Below, one piece after another: positions 1 to 11,151 of a stretch of 64,000 nt of DNA (the stretch's first letter is position 1; each line of letters begins with the position of its first letter). This DNA comes from Eutypella sp. D-1. Lineage: Eukaryota; Ascomycota; Sordariomycetes; Xylariales; Diatrypaceae. The stretch covers positions 682,001 through 746,000 of the forward strand of contig JAJTTP010000020.1 of assembly GCA_023313575.1 (NCBI GenBank). Reading direction: 5' to 3'. The translations under genes and the position numbers were made by a program. Below the pieces are notes generated by a model that was not told the origin of the DNA, ran no database searches, and saw only the letters and a list, made by a program, of their open reading frames with translations.

Positions 1-1407
1 GCGAAGTCCCAGTCCCGTCACGAGACCCCAGCGCTGACACCGTCCGGCTCGCCGCCGAGGCCGTCGTCGGTCGCCAGGGCCAGCACCGCCTCGTCCAACA
101 CCTCTTCGAGAGAGACTATCCCCGAGGAGCCCGGCGTCGAGGGTACCCCCAGAGTGGATGTGGGGTTGATGGCACCGGTGCCAGCGGCACAGGGCAGGCG
201 TCGCACCGTTACCAACTCGTCGGTAGAGAGCCTCGGGGCCGGTGGGGTCGATGCTAGCACGAGCACCTCTACAGGAGGACGCAGCTTGTTCGCCTCCTCT
301 CGGAAGGACCACCAGAACCAGCCACCGTCGCCGTCGGGCTCGGCTCACAGCAACATGAGCATCAACGGCACCGCGGAGACGACGTCCACCAAGCGCGGCG
401 CCCTGACCGCGATGTCGAACGCCGCCGCGACCGCCAAGCGCTGGGGTCTGAACGCCATACAGCGGCAGGCGGAGAAGAACGGCAGTAATGGCGGGGCTGG
501 CGCCGGCGCCGGCGGCGGTTCCGGGACCAGCGTAAACGGGACCCCGACGCGCAGGATGTCGGCCTCGGTGGAAAACCATCACCACGTCGACCTGAACCAG
601 CCCATGGGCCGCGGCCAGCCCCTGCCTCCGCCCGGGACCCCGCTTCCGGGCCCCAGCACGCGATCCACGCCCATCCAGGTGCACCGGCGCAAATCGGTTG
701 CCCCGCCGCCCCCGCAGCCCCCCTCCGCGAGTGGAACCCCGACCCCGTCCTCGTCCGCGCGTCAGAGCACTGCGAGCCTGGTGCCGGGGAGCGAAGACTC
801 GGCAGCGACGGCCCCGACCCTCCCGCCCCGCCGTCCCGTCCCGCCTCCCCCGCTACCCCTCAGGCGCCGACGCACCACCCATGATGGCGGCGCGGGAGCG
901 GGAGGGGGTGAGGAAGGAGACGCCGATGCCGACGGCGGCTACGGCACCGATGTCCTCGTCGTCGAGGCGCCCGCCGAGGACACACCGCCTGCTACGCCGC
1001 TGCTGGAGGTGGAGGAAAAGGGCGATGCGGGGGAAGAGGGGAAGAAGAAGACTAGTAGTAGGGATAGATCAAGTTCGTACGTTAAGCCCTGGGTCGAGGA
1101 CGATGATGCAGCAGATCGGAGACCTCTCCCTCCTCCTCCTTCTTCGGAGGAACGGGAAGATGTGGGGGGAAACCGGGCAGATGGGGGTGATGTGTCGCGG
1201 CCACAATCGCAACGGCAACAGCAAGCGGAGCCCTCACCGCCGCCACGGCTTCCACCGCGCGGCAGCGGTGGTGGTGGTGAGAGGAACGCCGCGGAGATCA
1301 AGAATGGCGTGGAGACTGCTAAGACCCAGACCCAAACCCAGATCCCCTCCGCGCGGGCTGATGACGGGGATGATGAGGATGGGTTTGCGAATTGGGCTGC
1401 GAGTTGA
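1..1407 (+). CDS. C-terminal part of a large proline-rich, mostly disordered protein (5' end outside window)
   Basis: The frame is open from the first base of the window to a TGA at 1405-1407, so this is the 3' end of a gene that starts upstream. The roughly 468 visible residues are low-complexity: Ser/Thr-rich at first, then Pro-rich blocks, an acidic/Glu-Lys stretch and a final acidic tail ending in FANWAAS. One short segment around residues 130-150 (ALTAMSNAAATAKRWGLNAI) looks helical and more conserved, and is followed by PMGRGQPLPPPGTPLP. I have a weak memory of similar tails in fungal DENN-domain proteins, but no catalytic domain is visible, so this stays a guess. The abundant GC-rich overlapping frames on the other strand are shadows. 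Confidence 0.7.
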   Translation, partial: AKSQSRHETPALTPSGSPPRPSSVARASTASSNTSSRETIPEEPGVEGTPRVDVGLMAPVPAAQGRRRTVTNSSVESLGAGGVDASTSTSTGGRSLFASSRKDHQNQPPSPSGSAHSNMSINGTAETTSTKRGALTAMSNAAATAKRWGLNAIQRQAEKNGSNGGAGAGAGGGSGTSVNGTPTRRMSASVENHHHVDLNQPMGRGQPLPPPGTPLPGPSTRSTPIQVHRRKSVAPPPPQPPSASGTPTPSSSARQSTASLVPGSEDSAATAPTLPPRRPVPPPPLPLRRRRTTHDGGAGAGGGEEGDADADGGYGTDVLVVEAPAEDTPPATPLLEVEEKGDAGEEGKKKTSSRDRSSSYVKPWVEDDDAADRRPLPPPPSSEEREDVGGNRADGGDVSRPQSQRQQQAEPSPPPRLPPRGSGGGGERNAAEIKNGVETAKTQTQTQIPSARADDGDDEDGFANWAAS

Positions 1408-3749
1408 TGATATCTATCTATTCTACCTACCTACCCTCTTTATATTCCCCTTAGTCGACACACCCCAGGCCGACGGATTCACGTACGCGGACGAACTTGC
1501 CTGGTCTATCCGGCGCTTTAAATCGTGGTCATCGCCGTATCACATCACGCCATGTCTCCCCGTCCACCACCACCACGGAGATATCGGCTTCGCCATTCAC
1601 ATTGCTTCGCTCCCAGACAGGGTGAGCGAAGAGGGGGCAGTTCAGCCGTTCGGTTTAGTTTAGTCTAGTTGAACACAGAAAGAGAGAGAGAGAGAGAGGA
1701 GGGATTCCAGTTCCTGAGGACACACAAGGGCGCAGCAGCGGATATATATACATAGGATTGGATCGCATGGCATGGCATGGGGTATGGCGTATATACGCGA
1801 GGAGTCTTCGGCGTTCGGGTAGTTTTTCTTTTTCTTCTTCTTTTTCTTTCTCCTTCCTCTTTTACCCCTCGTCTTCTCTCTCGCTTCCCCCCCCCCCTTT
1901 TTTTTTATCCATGTTCTATTCAGTGTCCCTGTCCGGGCTTCAGGGAGCTTTTGAGCCGTCTGCCTGCCTCTCTACTTACCTACCTACTGCAAAGAAAAAA
2001 ACTGCATTGGACTGGATTCTACCTACATTCGGAATCGGGATTCTGCCCCCCCCCCCCCTCCACGTATTTTGTTTCACTGGTTTTGTGGGCTGGATGGCAT
2101 GGGTGGTTGGGTTGAACGGATGGATAGATGGATAAGGGGGCTGCTCTATCGCGACTAGGGAGATGGCTGGGTTCAGGGGGCTTCTTGGGCTGGGCTGGGC
2201 TGGGTTGGGCTAGGTTTTTAAGGGAATACAATACAGATAAATTCAAATATAGGCCGGCTAAACTTTTGACTTTGAAAATGACTTGAAATAACTTATAAGG
2301 TTCACTTCACTTCACTCTTATACTACATACGTACCATCCCATTCTCGTACTTACCTTACCTAGTCATGTCTATCTTATTTACCCCCCTCCATACTTGACT
2401 TATATACGTACGTACGGACGTGAGGTCGCTGGCTGGCTGTTTATACCTCTGACATTAACGCGGCCACTGCACGTAAATCTCTCCTCTTTCTTCTTCTCGT
2501 CGACCCGGGGGAGGGGGGAGAGGTTTGGTAATTATGGGTGCGTTGGTTGTGAGTGAGTGAGTAGGTGAGTTAAGTGAATAGTTAGTCGGTCGATTAGTTA
2601 ATTACTTCCTAGTCAAAAAGAGAAAGAAGGACACCCTCAACTTCGCAATTAATTAATATGTGTCTGCTTAACTCACTCACTTACGAGCTTCGTTGCGTAG
2701 TGTGATGGGCGTGGCTTTTTGTAGATGACATCTATGTATATATATATATACAAGGATTGGTAGTACGGACTTGCTTCCTGAGTTTATATAGATATACATT
2801 GTACGTGATGTGATGGCCCTGTGCGTTGAGGCTGGATTGTATTAGATCGGATATGGCTGTAAGTGTTGTAAGTGAGGGAGGAAGTGTTGGAAGTGAGGTA
2901 GGTATTTGACGGGGGGAAGGGGGCTAGTATATCGCTCCATCCTATATACCACCCTATCAACTTCCTTACCAATCTACTACCTACCTTCCCCTACCTATTT
3001 ACATAATCTACATACCACACAAAAAGGCCGGTAGATTTTACATAAATACGGTACGTAGGCAGGCAGGCAGGTAAGTGGTAGTAGTACCCTTAACCCATTT
3101 CAGCTACCCACTAGGTTAGGTTGTTTTACTTAATTGGTTAATCATCGTGTCTAGAGTTTGCAATGCTAGTATAGCATTTGTTACTCCCATCTCTCTCTCC
3201 AGGCTGTCCGCAAGAAAAGGGGGGGGAGACTTCGGACTTCGGCTTGCCGAGCTGTCGTAGACGGTCTGGTTATGCAGCTTACAAGAATACACCCACCCAC
3301 ATCCACTTCGTCTAACCTGTTGTTGTGATAACTCATCTTTCGTTGCAGTAGTTAGGGATATGTCTCACCCCCGTTTTCTTTTCGGGTTCTTTACCCATGC
3401 GGCGCCATGTCATCCATGATTACGGCCAGGAACTACAGTTGCCCGTTTTCTTGTCGGCCCCTTGGAAACCGTCCCTCGACCAGACTAGCTATGATGGACA
3501 TCCGTCATTTCGAGCATGTCAAGCAGTCACGATAAAACATGTCTGGACTGAGAAGCTGAGGGGGTATGCTTGATTGGTCTGACAAAGGGGAGATATTTAC
3601 ATGCGACCTTGGTATACAAGCCTTTGCAAACTGAGATAAAATGTTCCGCCACTCTATGATCTCCACCGTTCTGCTCACTTCTCCACGATTTCCCTACTAA
3701 GAAGGAAAGTCATGGAAAGGTGGCTGGGTTTCAGTCTGGTGTCGGCAGC
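1408..3749. other. Intergenic spacer, no gene seen
   Basis: This stretch separates the first gene from COX13. It holds an (AG)n tract near 1678-1698, an 11-C run followed by a T run (1887-1906), a 13-C run (2046-2058), a short (TA)n tract near 2738-2751 and many GGTAGGTA/TACCTACC-type motifs. Open frames here are short and low-complexity. I looked for an HMG-box or alpha-box gene because COX13 and APN2 are adjacent, and found none. Confidence 0.6.
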
Positions 3750-4443
3750 CTAGGTGGTCTTGTCCTTCCTGTGGTAGTTGACGGAGGGGTTCCAGCTAGG
3801 TATTACGTGTTAGCTGCTGCTACTCTTCGAGAGTTACTGTCCTTCCCTTCGCCCTTCTGGGGAACACTCACAACAGGGTCTCGTCACCGTTGCCCCAGGG
3901 GAAGTTCTTGGTGCGGATGTTCTGGTAGGGGTACTCAACGCGCTCCTCCAGGGGAGGCATGTGGGACCAGTGCTCCCAGTGCTCGTTCCAGAGGTTCCAG
4001 GCATTCACGCCGGCGAGCAGGAGGGCGGGAATGACGGCGCTGCGGGGTGATCGGGGTTAGTAGGCAAGTAAGAAAGCAGGCAAGAGCGGGCTTCTGCGCC
4101 ATGTCCCGGCATTCGAGGGACGAGAGGACACCTACTAGATAGACAACTTGCGCCATAGCTCTAGTATTCGGGGAAGAAAAAAAACGCCATGTTAGCAAAA
4201 AAGACCTATATCGATCGACGAAGATTCCGAAGAGCCCCCTCTCTCCGGAAAAGAGGAAGAAGAGAACGACTAACCGGTGGTGCTGGCGGCGTGGGCCTTG
4301 ACGGCCTCGCGCTCCTCGATGAATTTGTTCTTCTTGGCCGTGGTGGAGTTAAATCGTCGCTGGACGGCGGAACGGAGGACGGGGGCGCGCAGCTGGGCGG
4401 CGACCCGTGGGGCGTTGCGGAAGATCTGGCGCTGAGCGAGCAT
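3750..4443 (-). CDS. cox13: Cytochrome c oxidase subunit VIa, mitochondrial
   Basis: This is a nuclear-encoded subunit of respiratory complex IV, located in the inner mitochondrial membrane. I reconstruct four exons on the minus strand: 4443-4275, 4160-4136, 4039-3872 and 3795-3750, giving 135 residues. Exon 1 encodes a basic, Arg-rich presequence (MLAQRQIFRNAPRVAAQLR). Exons 2 and 3 encode ELWRKLSIY and a single hydrophobic segment (AVIPALLLAGVNAWNLW). The family signature NEHWEHWSHMPPLEERVEYPY and the NIRTKNFPWGNGDETL stretch follow. Reading straight through exon 3 gives an early TGA, but a GTGAGT donor there and a CTAG acceptor at 3796-3797 restore the canonical end FWNPSVNYHRKDKTT. The gene is divergent from APN2, with about 660 bp between the starts. 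Confidence 0.93.
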
Positions 4444-5102
4444 TTTTTTCTTCTTCTTTGATTTTCGGGTTGGTTTATTCTCTCGTCGTAGTTGTCGTCG
4501 TCGGGTTCGTTGTTATGGAGTGGAGAGTGTCGATGATGATGGAATTGGAAATTTCGGGAATGGACGAGTCAAGTCGTATGAGGTCAATTTTGGTTCTCTA
4601 AAGTGGGAAAGCTACCGTCCATTGTAACCGGTACTAACCACTAACTGCCTAAGTACCTTTATTAGTTCCACGACTCGCCGGCTATGTATTTAAAAGAAAA
4701 CTGTATTATGTAATACTGTCATCCCCACTTCCCCGACGACCCCGGTCTTCCCATCTGATCCCGTGACTTCGCTCCTTCCTGGTGACGTGACGCCATAGGC
4801 CCTGGGATAGTAGGTAGCTTCCCGACTTGCTATGTACCCTGCCCCTGAACGCGATTACTCCCGTCTAAATGCATGCATCCTCATCTACATCCCAACGCGC
4901 ATGAGCAGAATCATCCCGAGGTCAACATACCTGACATAACCTTCGGCGATACCAAAGTCTAGACTGTCTAGGTACTCTACCTACCCACTTACAAGTGAAG
5001 TGGCTGATTAATTATCGACAACCAAATCCACATGTGAGCGTGAGAATGAATGATGAGTGTAAACCATCCAGCTCGACCTCGTAGCCACCCGCCACCGTCA
5101 AT
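4444..5102. promoter_or_regulatory. Shared intergenic promoter region of cox13 and apn2
   Basis: The two flanking genes start at 4443 (minus) and 5103 (plus), so both promoters must lie in this 659-bp spacer or overlap transcribed leaders. The cox13 side is T-rich on the plus strand. I see no convincing individual operator or coding frame. Confidence 0.5.
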
Positions 5103-7475
5103 ATGGTCCTCAGAATTACTTCGTGGAATGGTAAGGCCCCCCCTCCTTTGTACAATCACCTATGTCACTAATGCGTTTTTCAGTAAATGGCATTCGGTAC
5201 GTTGCTTACACCGTAAAGTGGCTGCGAATTGGCGAACTTGTGTTGTGTGTCTAACCGACCTCTACCAGAAACCCCTTCGGATATCAGCCATGGAGGGAAA
5301 CCAGAACCTTCGAGGTTTGTCTACCACTACATGCCCCTGTAGCTTGCCAACTCTGACCTCCGAATTAGGCCATGTTTGACATTTTAGAGGCCGATATCGT
5401 CGTCATGCAGGAGTTGAAAATCCAACGGAAGGATCTCCGAGATGACATGGTTCTCGTCCCCGGCTGGGATGTCTACTTCAGCCTTCCTAAACACAAGAAA
5501 GGTGCAGAAATACCCATATCCCATACTAGTATGAATGGCCGTGCCTGACCTCACCTCAAGGCTATTCCGGTGTCGCCATTTACACGAGGAACTCGGTCTG
5601 CGCACCCATACGCGCAGAGGAAGGCATTACTGGCGTGTTAACGCCTCCCAACTCAACTACTAGCTTTCGGGATCTCCCTCTAGACCAGCAAATAGGAGGT
5701 TATCCGAAGCCCGGTCAGCTCTCCGATCTGGTCGACGACGCCGCCCTCGATTCCGAGGGCCGCTGCGTCATCTTAGAATTCCCGGCTTTTGTTGTTATCG
5801 GAACCTACAGCCCGGCTAACAGCGATGGGACACGTGATGACTTCAGATTCGCCTTTCTCAACGCGCTGGACGTACGGGTGCGAAACCTCGTGGCGATGGG
5901 GAAGAGGGTCGTCTTGACAGGCGACCTTAATGTCATTCGAGACGTAGCCGATACGGCTAACCTCGCTGAGCGGCTGAGGAAAGAAGGCATGACTGTCGAA
6001 GACTTTTTTTCAACCCCCGGCCGCCGCCTATTCAACCAGCTGGTGTTTGAAGGACATATCCAGGGACCAAGTGACGAGGGAAGAGAGGAACCGGTGCTTT
6101 GGGATCTTGGTCGACTCTTCCATCCCACGCGACAAGGCATGTTTACGTGCTGGGACACGAAGAAGAACTGCCGCCCCGGGAACTTCGGAAGTCGCATCGA
6201 TTATGTCCTGTGCAGTGATAATATGAAGGATTGGGTTGCCGGCTCGAATATCCAGGAGGGTCTCATGGGCTCTGATCACTGCCCTGTCTATGCCATTCTC
6301 AAAGACAAAATAACCGTTGACAGAAAAGAGGTTCATATCGAAGACGTGATGAACCCCGAGGGCGTCTTTCGAGACGGCAAGCGCCTTCGGGACTGGACGA
6401 CCAAGGACCTCCTACCGACGTCCGCAAAACTCATACCGGAATTCGACCGACGACGGAACATCAAAGACATGTTCTTCAAGAAGCCAGTAGCAGCGGTCCC
6501 GAAGCCCTCCTCGTCTCTGCCAAGAGAACAATCACCGACATCAACGAGGGACGACTCGTTGCCGCCAAGTGCCACGCCCGAACAGAGCCAGACAGCCGCG
6601 GAGCCGTCACTGTCGCAGCCAGGGCCGCCGCCGTCCTCGGCGCCTTCGCCGATGAAACAGTCGTCCAGCGCAGGCCTCAAACGGACCCCGTCCGCCGCAT
6701 CCTCCTCCTCCACCAGTCGGCCGCAGAAGAAAACCAAGGCCACCACCACCTTGTCTAAGGACCCTTCTTCCTCTTCTTCTACCAAGGGCCAGAGCAGCCT
6801 GATGGGGTTCTTCAAACCGAAAACGACCGCCGAGAGCGCTAGTAACAATAACAACAGCAATAATAGTAATGACATCACAGGCGTCAAAGACCAGGCGGGG
6901 CCCAGCTCAGCCGGAGGGGAGGGCGGATCAGCAACAGTGCCAGGGACATGGCAGGACCCGGACGCCGAGGACGCCGACGCCGCGGCGCCGGGAAGCAGTA
7001 GCCCAGGGATGGGGACGGGGACGGGGACGAGGGTGTTCGACCCGATCGAGTCGAAGGAGTCGTGGTCGAAGCTGCTGCTAGGCAAGAAGCGCGTGCCGCC
7101 GCGGTGCGAGCACGGCGACGAGTGTATCAGCCTCACGACGAAGAAGGCGGGCGCTAATCGAGGTACGTACATTGAACAAGGGGGGAAGAAGGGGAAGAGC
7201 TATAACGACATCAGTCTGCACCAATAAACAGAGAGGATTTTACCCATATGTCCATACCCATACCCATACCCATACCCCTATCCTAACCCCCCCCGCCCGT
7301 GATTTTACCTCCCCAAGCACGCAAACCAAAAAACACACCACCAGACTAACCCCCTCGTCGTTCAGGCAGGGCTTTCTATATCTGTCCCCGTCCCCTCGGG
7401 CCCTCGGGCGATAAGGAGCGCGGCACGGACTGGCGGTGTCCTATGTTTATGTGGAGTAGTGATTGGAATGGGTGA
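5103..7475 (+). CDS. apn2: AP endonuclease 2 (DNA-(apurinic or apyrimidinic site) lyase, ExoIII family)
   Basis: This class II AP endonuclease acts in base-excision repair in the nucleus. Six exons are inferred: 5103-5130, 5184-5196, 5269-5314, 5369-5501, 5561-7162 and 7366-7475, giving 643 residues. The ExoIII-type catalytic domain covers about residues 1-325. It shows the N-terminal WNVNGIR, metal-binding Glu44 in VVMQE, Tyr156 in GTYSPANSD, Asp195/Asn197 in TGDLNV and the terminal Asp312-His313 in GSDHCPVY. A long Ser/Pro-rich linker follows. It contains a PCNA-binding PIP box (Q484-SSLMGFF, consensus QxxLxxFF). A C-terminal GRF zinc finger runs from CEHGDE (about residue 589) through GRAFYICPRPLGPSG to WSSDW, and is split by the last intron. 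That intron carries a CCATAC hexamer repeat near 7252-7275. Exon 2 is only 13 nt. Confidence 0.94.
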
Positions 7476-8157
7476 GATTGGGGAAGGGGGGGGTATGGCT
7501 GTGGATTATAGTCCTCTTCTCTCATTTAGGAGAGATCTGCTGGAGTAATAAGACAGAGAGAGGCAGGGGAAAGAAGGAAGGAAGGAAGGAAGGAAGGGGG
7601 TGGGGTGGATGGCATATGGGTTTTCATAGGCGTTTTTGGCTCCACTACGGAAGAGGAAGGGGATAGGAGTTCTATCTGATCAATGCTGTAGCAGCGGGCG
7701 TATATATTTCTTTCACACACAGAGCATATACATCACAGCCTAGCAGGACATAGCACAGGACAACGGGACAAATCGGGCTGGTTTTGATGTTTTTTCTTTC
7801 ATTCGTTTCATTTCGGCATTGGTATAAATTTTTGTGATCCCGGAGGGGCGCGAAAACATTGGCCTTTGACAATGTTTTGCATTTTCTTTTCTATCTCATC
7901 TCATGCCCCCAATGCCGGACCCGGGGAAAGGGGGACAACGGGCCCCCCAAATCTTTCCCGGGCCAAGTTGTGACGCGCGAGAGAAAGAAAACTCCCTAAT
8001 GCAATGAGTTTGTGGTGGTTTAAAAAAAAGTAAGCAACCGGCAAAGATTCCCGAAAACACCCTTTCCTCCCTTCCTCATTGTGGTTTGCTCCCCTCTTTC
8101 CTTGATCCCGTTCGCATCCGCACACCAGTACCAAAAAAAGCGCAGGTCTCTTTTCTC
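7476..8157. other. Spacer between convergent apn2 and rpl21
   Basis: This region holds the two 3' untranslated regions and no gene. It includes a (GAAG)n tract near 7572-7597 and a run of purine-rich DNA. It is the place where a MAT gene might be expected next to APN2, and none is present. Confidence 0.6.
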
Positions 8158-9012
8158 TTAGATCGTGGTCTCGTAGGCGATGGGGGTGACGGTCTCGGGG
8201 TGGTTGTCCTTCATGGAGACGACGCGGGCGTCGCGGGGCAGGGCAGCGTGGCGCTTGACCTGGACGGTGGTGCCGTCGGCCTTGGCCTGGCGCTTGGCCT
8301 CGGCGTTCTTCTTGACGCGCTTGATGAAGTCCTCGCGGGAGCGCGAGTGGCTGACGTGCTCGATGCGCACGTTGATCCGCTTCTCGATGTACCGGTGCTT
8401 CACCTTCTTGTAGATGATGATCCCCACCGCGCTCTTCGTTACGTTGTAGATCACACCCGTCTTGCCGTGGTATACCTTGTGGGGCATACTATATTTTGAG
8501 AAGAAAAGTCGTTAGTCTCTTTTTCTTTTTCGTTGACTTTCCTTTTCCTTGTTCTTCCATCTTGTTTTCGACTCCTCGGGAAAGGGGATTATGTTCGCCA
8601 TTGATCGGATCGGATCGGATTGGAGAGGAGGATGTGTGCATGTGCTTGTGCTTGTGCTTGTGCTTATGGTTGGATGGATTCCTTACCCCTTTTGTACAGC
8701 ACCGTTCGCCTTGATGTCGACAATATCACCGACCCTGTCCCAGATTTGTTAGCTGATCGCATTTGGTAGCGGGAGGAATATATCATATCATATCATACCT
8801 GTATTGCTGGAGGTAGGTAGACAGGTGGATCATACCCTTTCGCCGGAAATCCCTGGCGAAGGCATACTACAGACAGAAAAGACACAAGTTAGTTTATCCC
8901 ATTCTCCCTTTCATTCGCATCGGAGTCGGGGTATATGTATCATCATATAATATATATATGGTTGGACTGAACGTACTCGAGTGCCAGCACGAAGACCTGC
9001 GGGGTGACCCAT
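8158..9012 (-). CDS. rpl21: 60S ribosomal protein eL21
   Basis: This is a large-subunit cytosolic ribosomal protein. Four exons on the minus strand are supported by splice sites and frame: 9012-8977, 8866-8799, 8734-8687 and 8488-8158, giving 160 residues. The N-terminus reads MGHPAGLRAGTRYAFARDF, then RRKGMIHLSTYLQQYRVGD and IVDIKANGAVQKGMPHK, followed by VYHGKTGVIYNVTKSAVG and the C-terminal ARVVSMKDNHPETVTPIAYE. This matches the eL21 family along its whole length. The gene is head to head with the uS4 gene and convergent with apn2. The third intron is about 198 nt. No box C/D snoRNA motif pair was visible in the introns. Confidence 0.95.
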
Positions 9013-9758
9013 CTTGACTGGAGATTAATGGTGTTGTGCTGGGAATTGAGGGGGAAAGTCGAGATGGTGGTGGTGGTTGTTGAGGTGGTGGTGATGGTAG
9101 TTGAATGAGGTTGTATTTTTTAGGCCTACTGAATTTCGATATTGGCCCTCACTACTTTTCTTTCCCTTCCTACTTTGCTAGGTTAGTTTTAGTGGATAGG
9201 TAGGTATTGGCTGGGCCGTATCAATTAGGTGTTGGCCCTGTTCTGCACTTGCCCCGACTGCTGGAATTTCTTTTTTTGCTCTTGCCCACTACAGAAATTC
9301 GCTTCGCTTGGGTGGAATTTTTTTGCTGCTGGTTCGGGTCTAATCTAATAAGTGTGTGTTGTGTGTATCTTGTGTGTGTAGAGTTAGAGAGATTAGACAT
9401 GGTCAGAGCTTTTGATAAGATAATCGATAAGCAATCAACCCAATCAACTTCCACATAAGCGAGATACACTAACCCATAATAGGATTAGCCTCTCTCTTGC
9501 CCTATCCCATCCACAATTCTTTTTCCTTTTACTATCAGGACCCACTTTCAACTCGCACTCAATCCCCCGTCACTTTACTCCATAGATTCTTCTGCTTATC
9601 GAATTTTCGACTTTTCTTAGCTTCACGACAACTCCCACTTTCTTTTCTTTCCCTCTCTTTACTAACCCTCCCCAGCAACAACAACAAACCACCACCACCA
9701 CAACTGCCGAAGACAACCTCGCCAATCCTCCCGTTGTCGTCCTCGTCATAATTCCAAC
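9013..9758. promoter_or_regulatory. Bidirectional promoter region of two ribosomal protein genes
   Basis: This 746-bp spacer lies between the starts of eL21 (minus) and uS4 (plus). The side next to uS4 is strongly pyrimidine-rich (CT and CCA tracts, about 9490-9758), as is common for leaders of fungal ribosomal protein mRNAs. A shared control region is inferred from geometry. I could not identify specific factor sites with confidence. Confidence 0.5.
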
Positions 9759-10563
9759 ATGGCGCCGTTGTCTTACTCCAAGACCGCAAAGGTCCCCCGT
9801 CGTCCCTTCGAGGCCGCCCGACTGTCAGTATCACCGGCCACTGAGCAGGAGCTTGACTCTGCTTAAGTCGATTGTGAGAAATATCGAGACTGACATATAT
9901 TGCCTTTTTTTTTCCCACCCCGAATGTAGTGATTCCGAGTTGAAGCTCGTCGGAGAGTACGGTCTGCGCAACAAGCGTGAGGTCTGGCGTGTCCAGCTCA
10001 CTCTTTCCAAGATTCGTCGTGCCGCTCGGTAAGTTCCTATTCCCCCCCTTCAATCTCATATGAATTCTTCTATATATGTCTATGGATTAGTGAAGGGAGA
10101 GATGAAAAAAAGGCAAAAAGCTAACGATGTTTTCTTTTTCCTCCCCCATAGTGAGCTTCTCACCCTCGACGAGAAGGACCCCAAGCGTCTCTTCGAAGGA
10201 AATGCCCTGATTCGCCGTCTCGTGCGCGTCGGTGTGCTCGACGAGTCCCGCATGAAGCTCGATTACGTCCTGGCCCTGAAGGTCGAGGATTTCCTCGAGC
10301 GCCGCCTGCAGACCTGCGTCTACAAGCTCGGCCTCGCCAAGTCCATCCACCACGCCCGTGTCCTGATCCGCCAGCGCCACATCCGCGTCGGCAAGCAGAT
10401 CGTCAACGTCCCCTCCTTCATCGTCCGCCTCGACTCCCAGAAGCACATCGACTTCGCCCTGACCTCGCCCTTCGGCGGCGGCCGCCCCGGCCGTGTCCGG
10501 AGAAAGAAGGCCAAGGCCGCCGAGAAGGGCGATGATGGCGAGGAGGAGGAAGAGGAGGAGTAG
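9759..10563 (+). CDS. rps9: 40S ribosomal protein uS4 (yeast S9)
   Basis: This small-subunit ribosomal protein has three exons: 9759-9823, 9930-10028 and 10152-10563, giving 191 residues. The protein starts [20 protein letters not shown] and continues [20 protein letters not shown]. The S4 RNA-binding domain ([40 protein letters not shown]) spans roughly residues 105-165. The C-terminus is basic and then ends in a Glu-rich tail. Both introns fall within the first third, as is usual for this gene in fungi. The start follows CCAAC, a good context. Confidence 0.95.
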
Positions 10564-11151
10564 ATCAAGTTCGCTCTTGTCTCCTGAGGGTTAAGGTCGG
10601 GTCACCTGGGTTTAAAAAAAAAAACACCGGTGGCCTGAAAGAAGAAGAGAGGATCAAAGAAAAGAAAAGAAAGGAAATGCAAGGACTTGTGGGTTCACGA
10701 GCCAGTGTTTTTACTAGGCTAGGAATCGATTTCATATTGGGCAGGCAGCATGGCGCGCCGCCAACATGAATTTCTTATTTTTATCGTTTTGCTCTGGGCG
10801 TTCTGAAAGGCCAAGGGGAAATTCCGGAATTTGCATGACAGGGGAAATGAACAAAAGATATCCATGATCATCATCATCATCATCACGTTGGCTTGTTCAC
10901 ACTTAAAGGCAATCGTGACACTGCTGCTACCCCTGCTGCTACCTCAGCTAAAGATGATTTCGATCGTACGCGCTAAGATATCTAGACGCCTACCCTGCCT
11001 GCATCTCGTGAAACGTGACATTATTGATGTTCACGCTGGCTAGACATGTAGAAATAAAAAGGGGGAGAGTATTGCGAAACATCGTGGGGTCAATCGTCGT
11101 AATTAACTTGGCTTAGATAAAGGGTATATGTATATGTATAACATAAAGGCG
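10564..11151. other. Spacer between convergent rps9 and slu7
   Basis: This region contains both 3' untranslated regions. It has an A-rich tract at about 10613-10625 and an ATC-repeat near 10864-10886. No gene is seen. Confidence 0.6.

Noticed and set aside
6333..7172. A 279-codon minus-strand frame over apn2
   Set aside because: It is antisense to the Ser/Pro-rich linker of apn2. The Leu/Val runs come from complementing simple repeats.
1408..8157. A hidden MAT1-1 or MAT1-2 gene next to COX13-APN2
   Set aside because: No alpha-box or HMG-box motif was found in any frame of the two spacers; the remaining space is occupied by cox13 and apn2.
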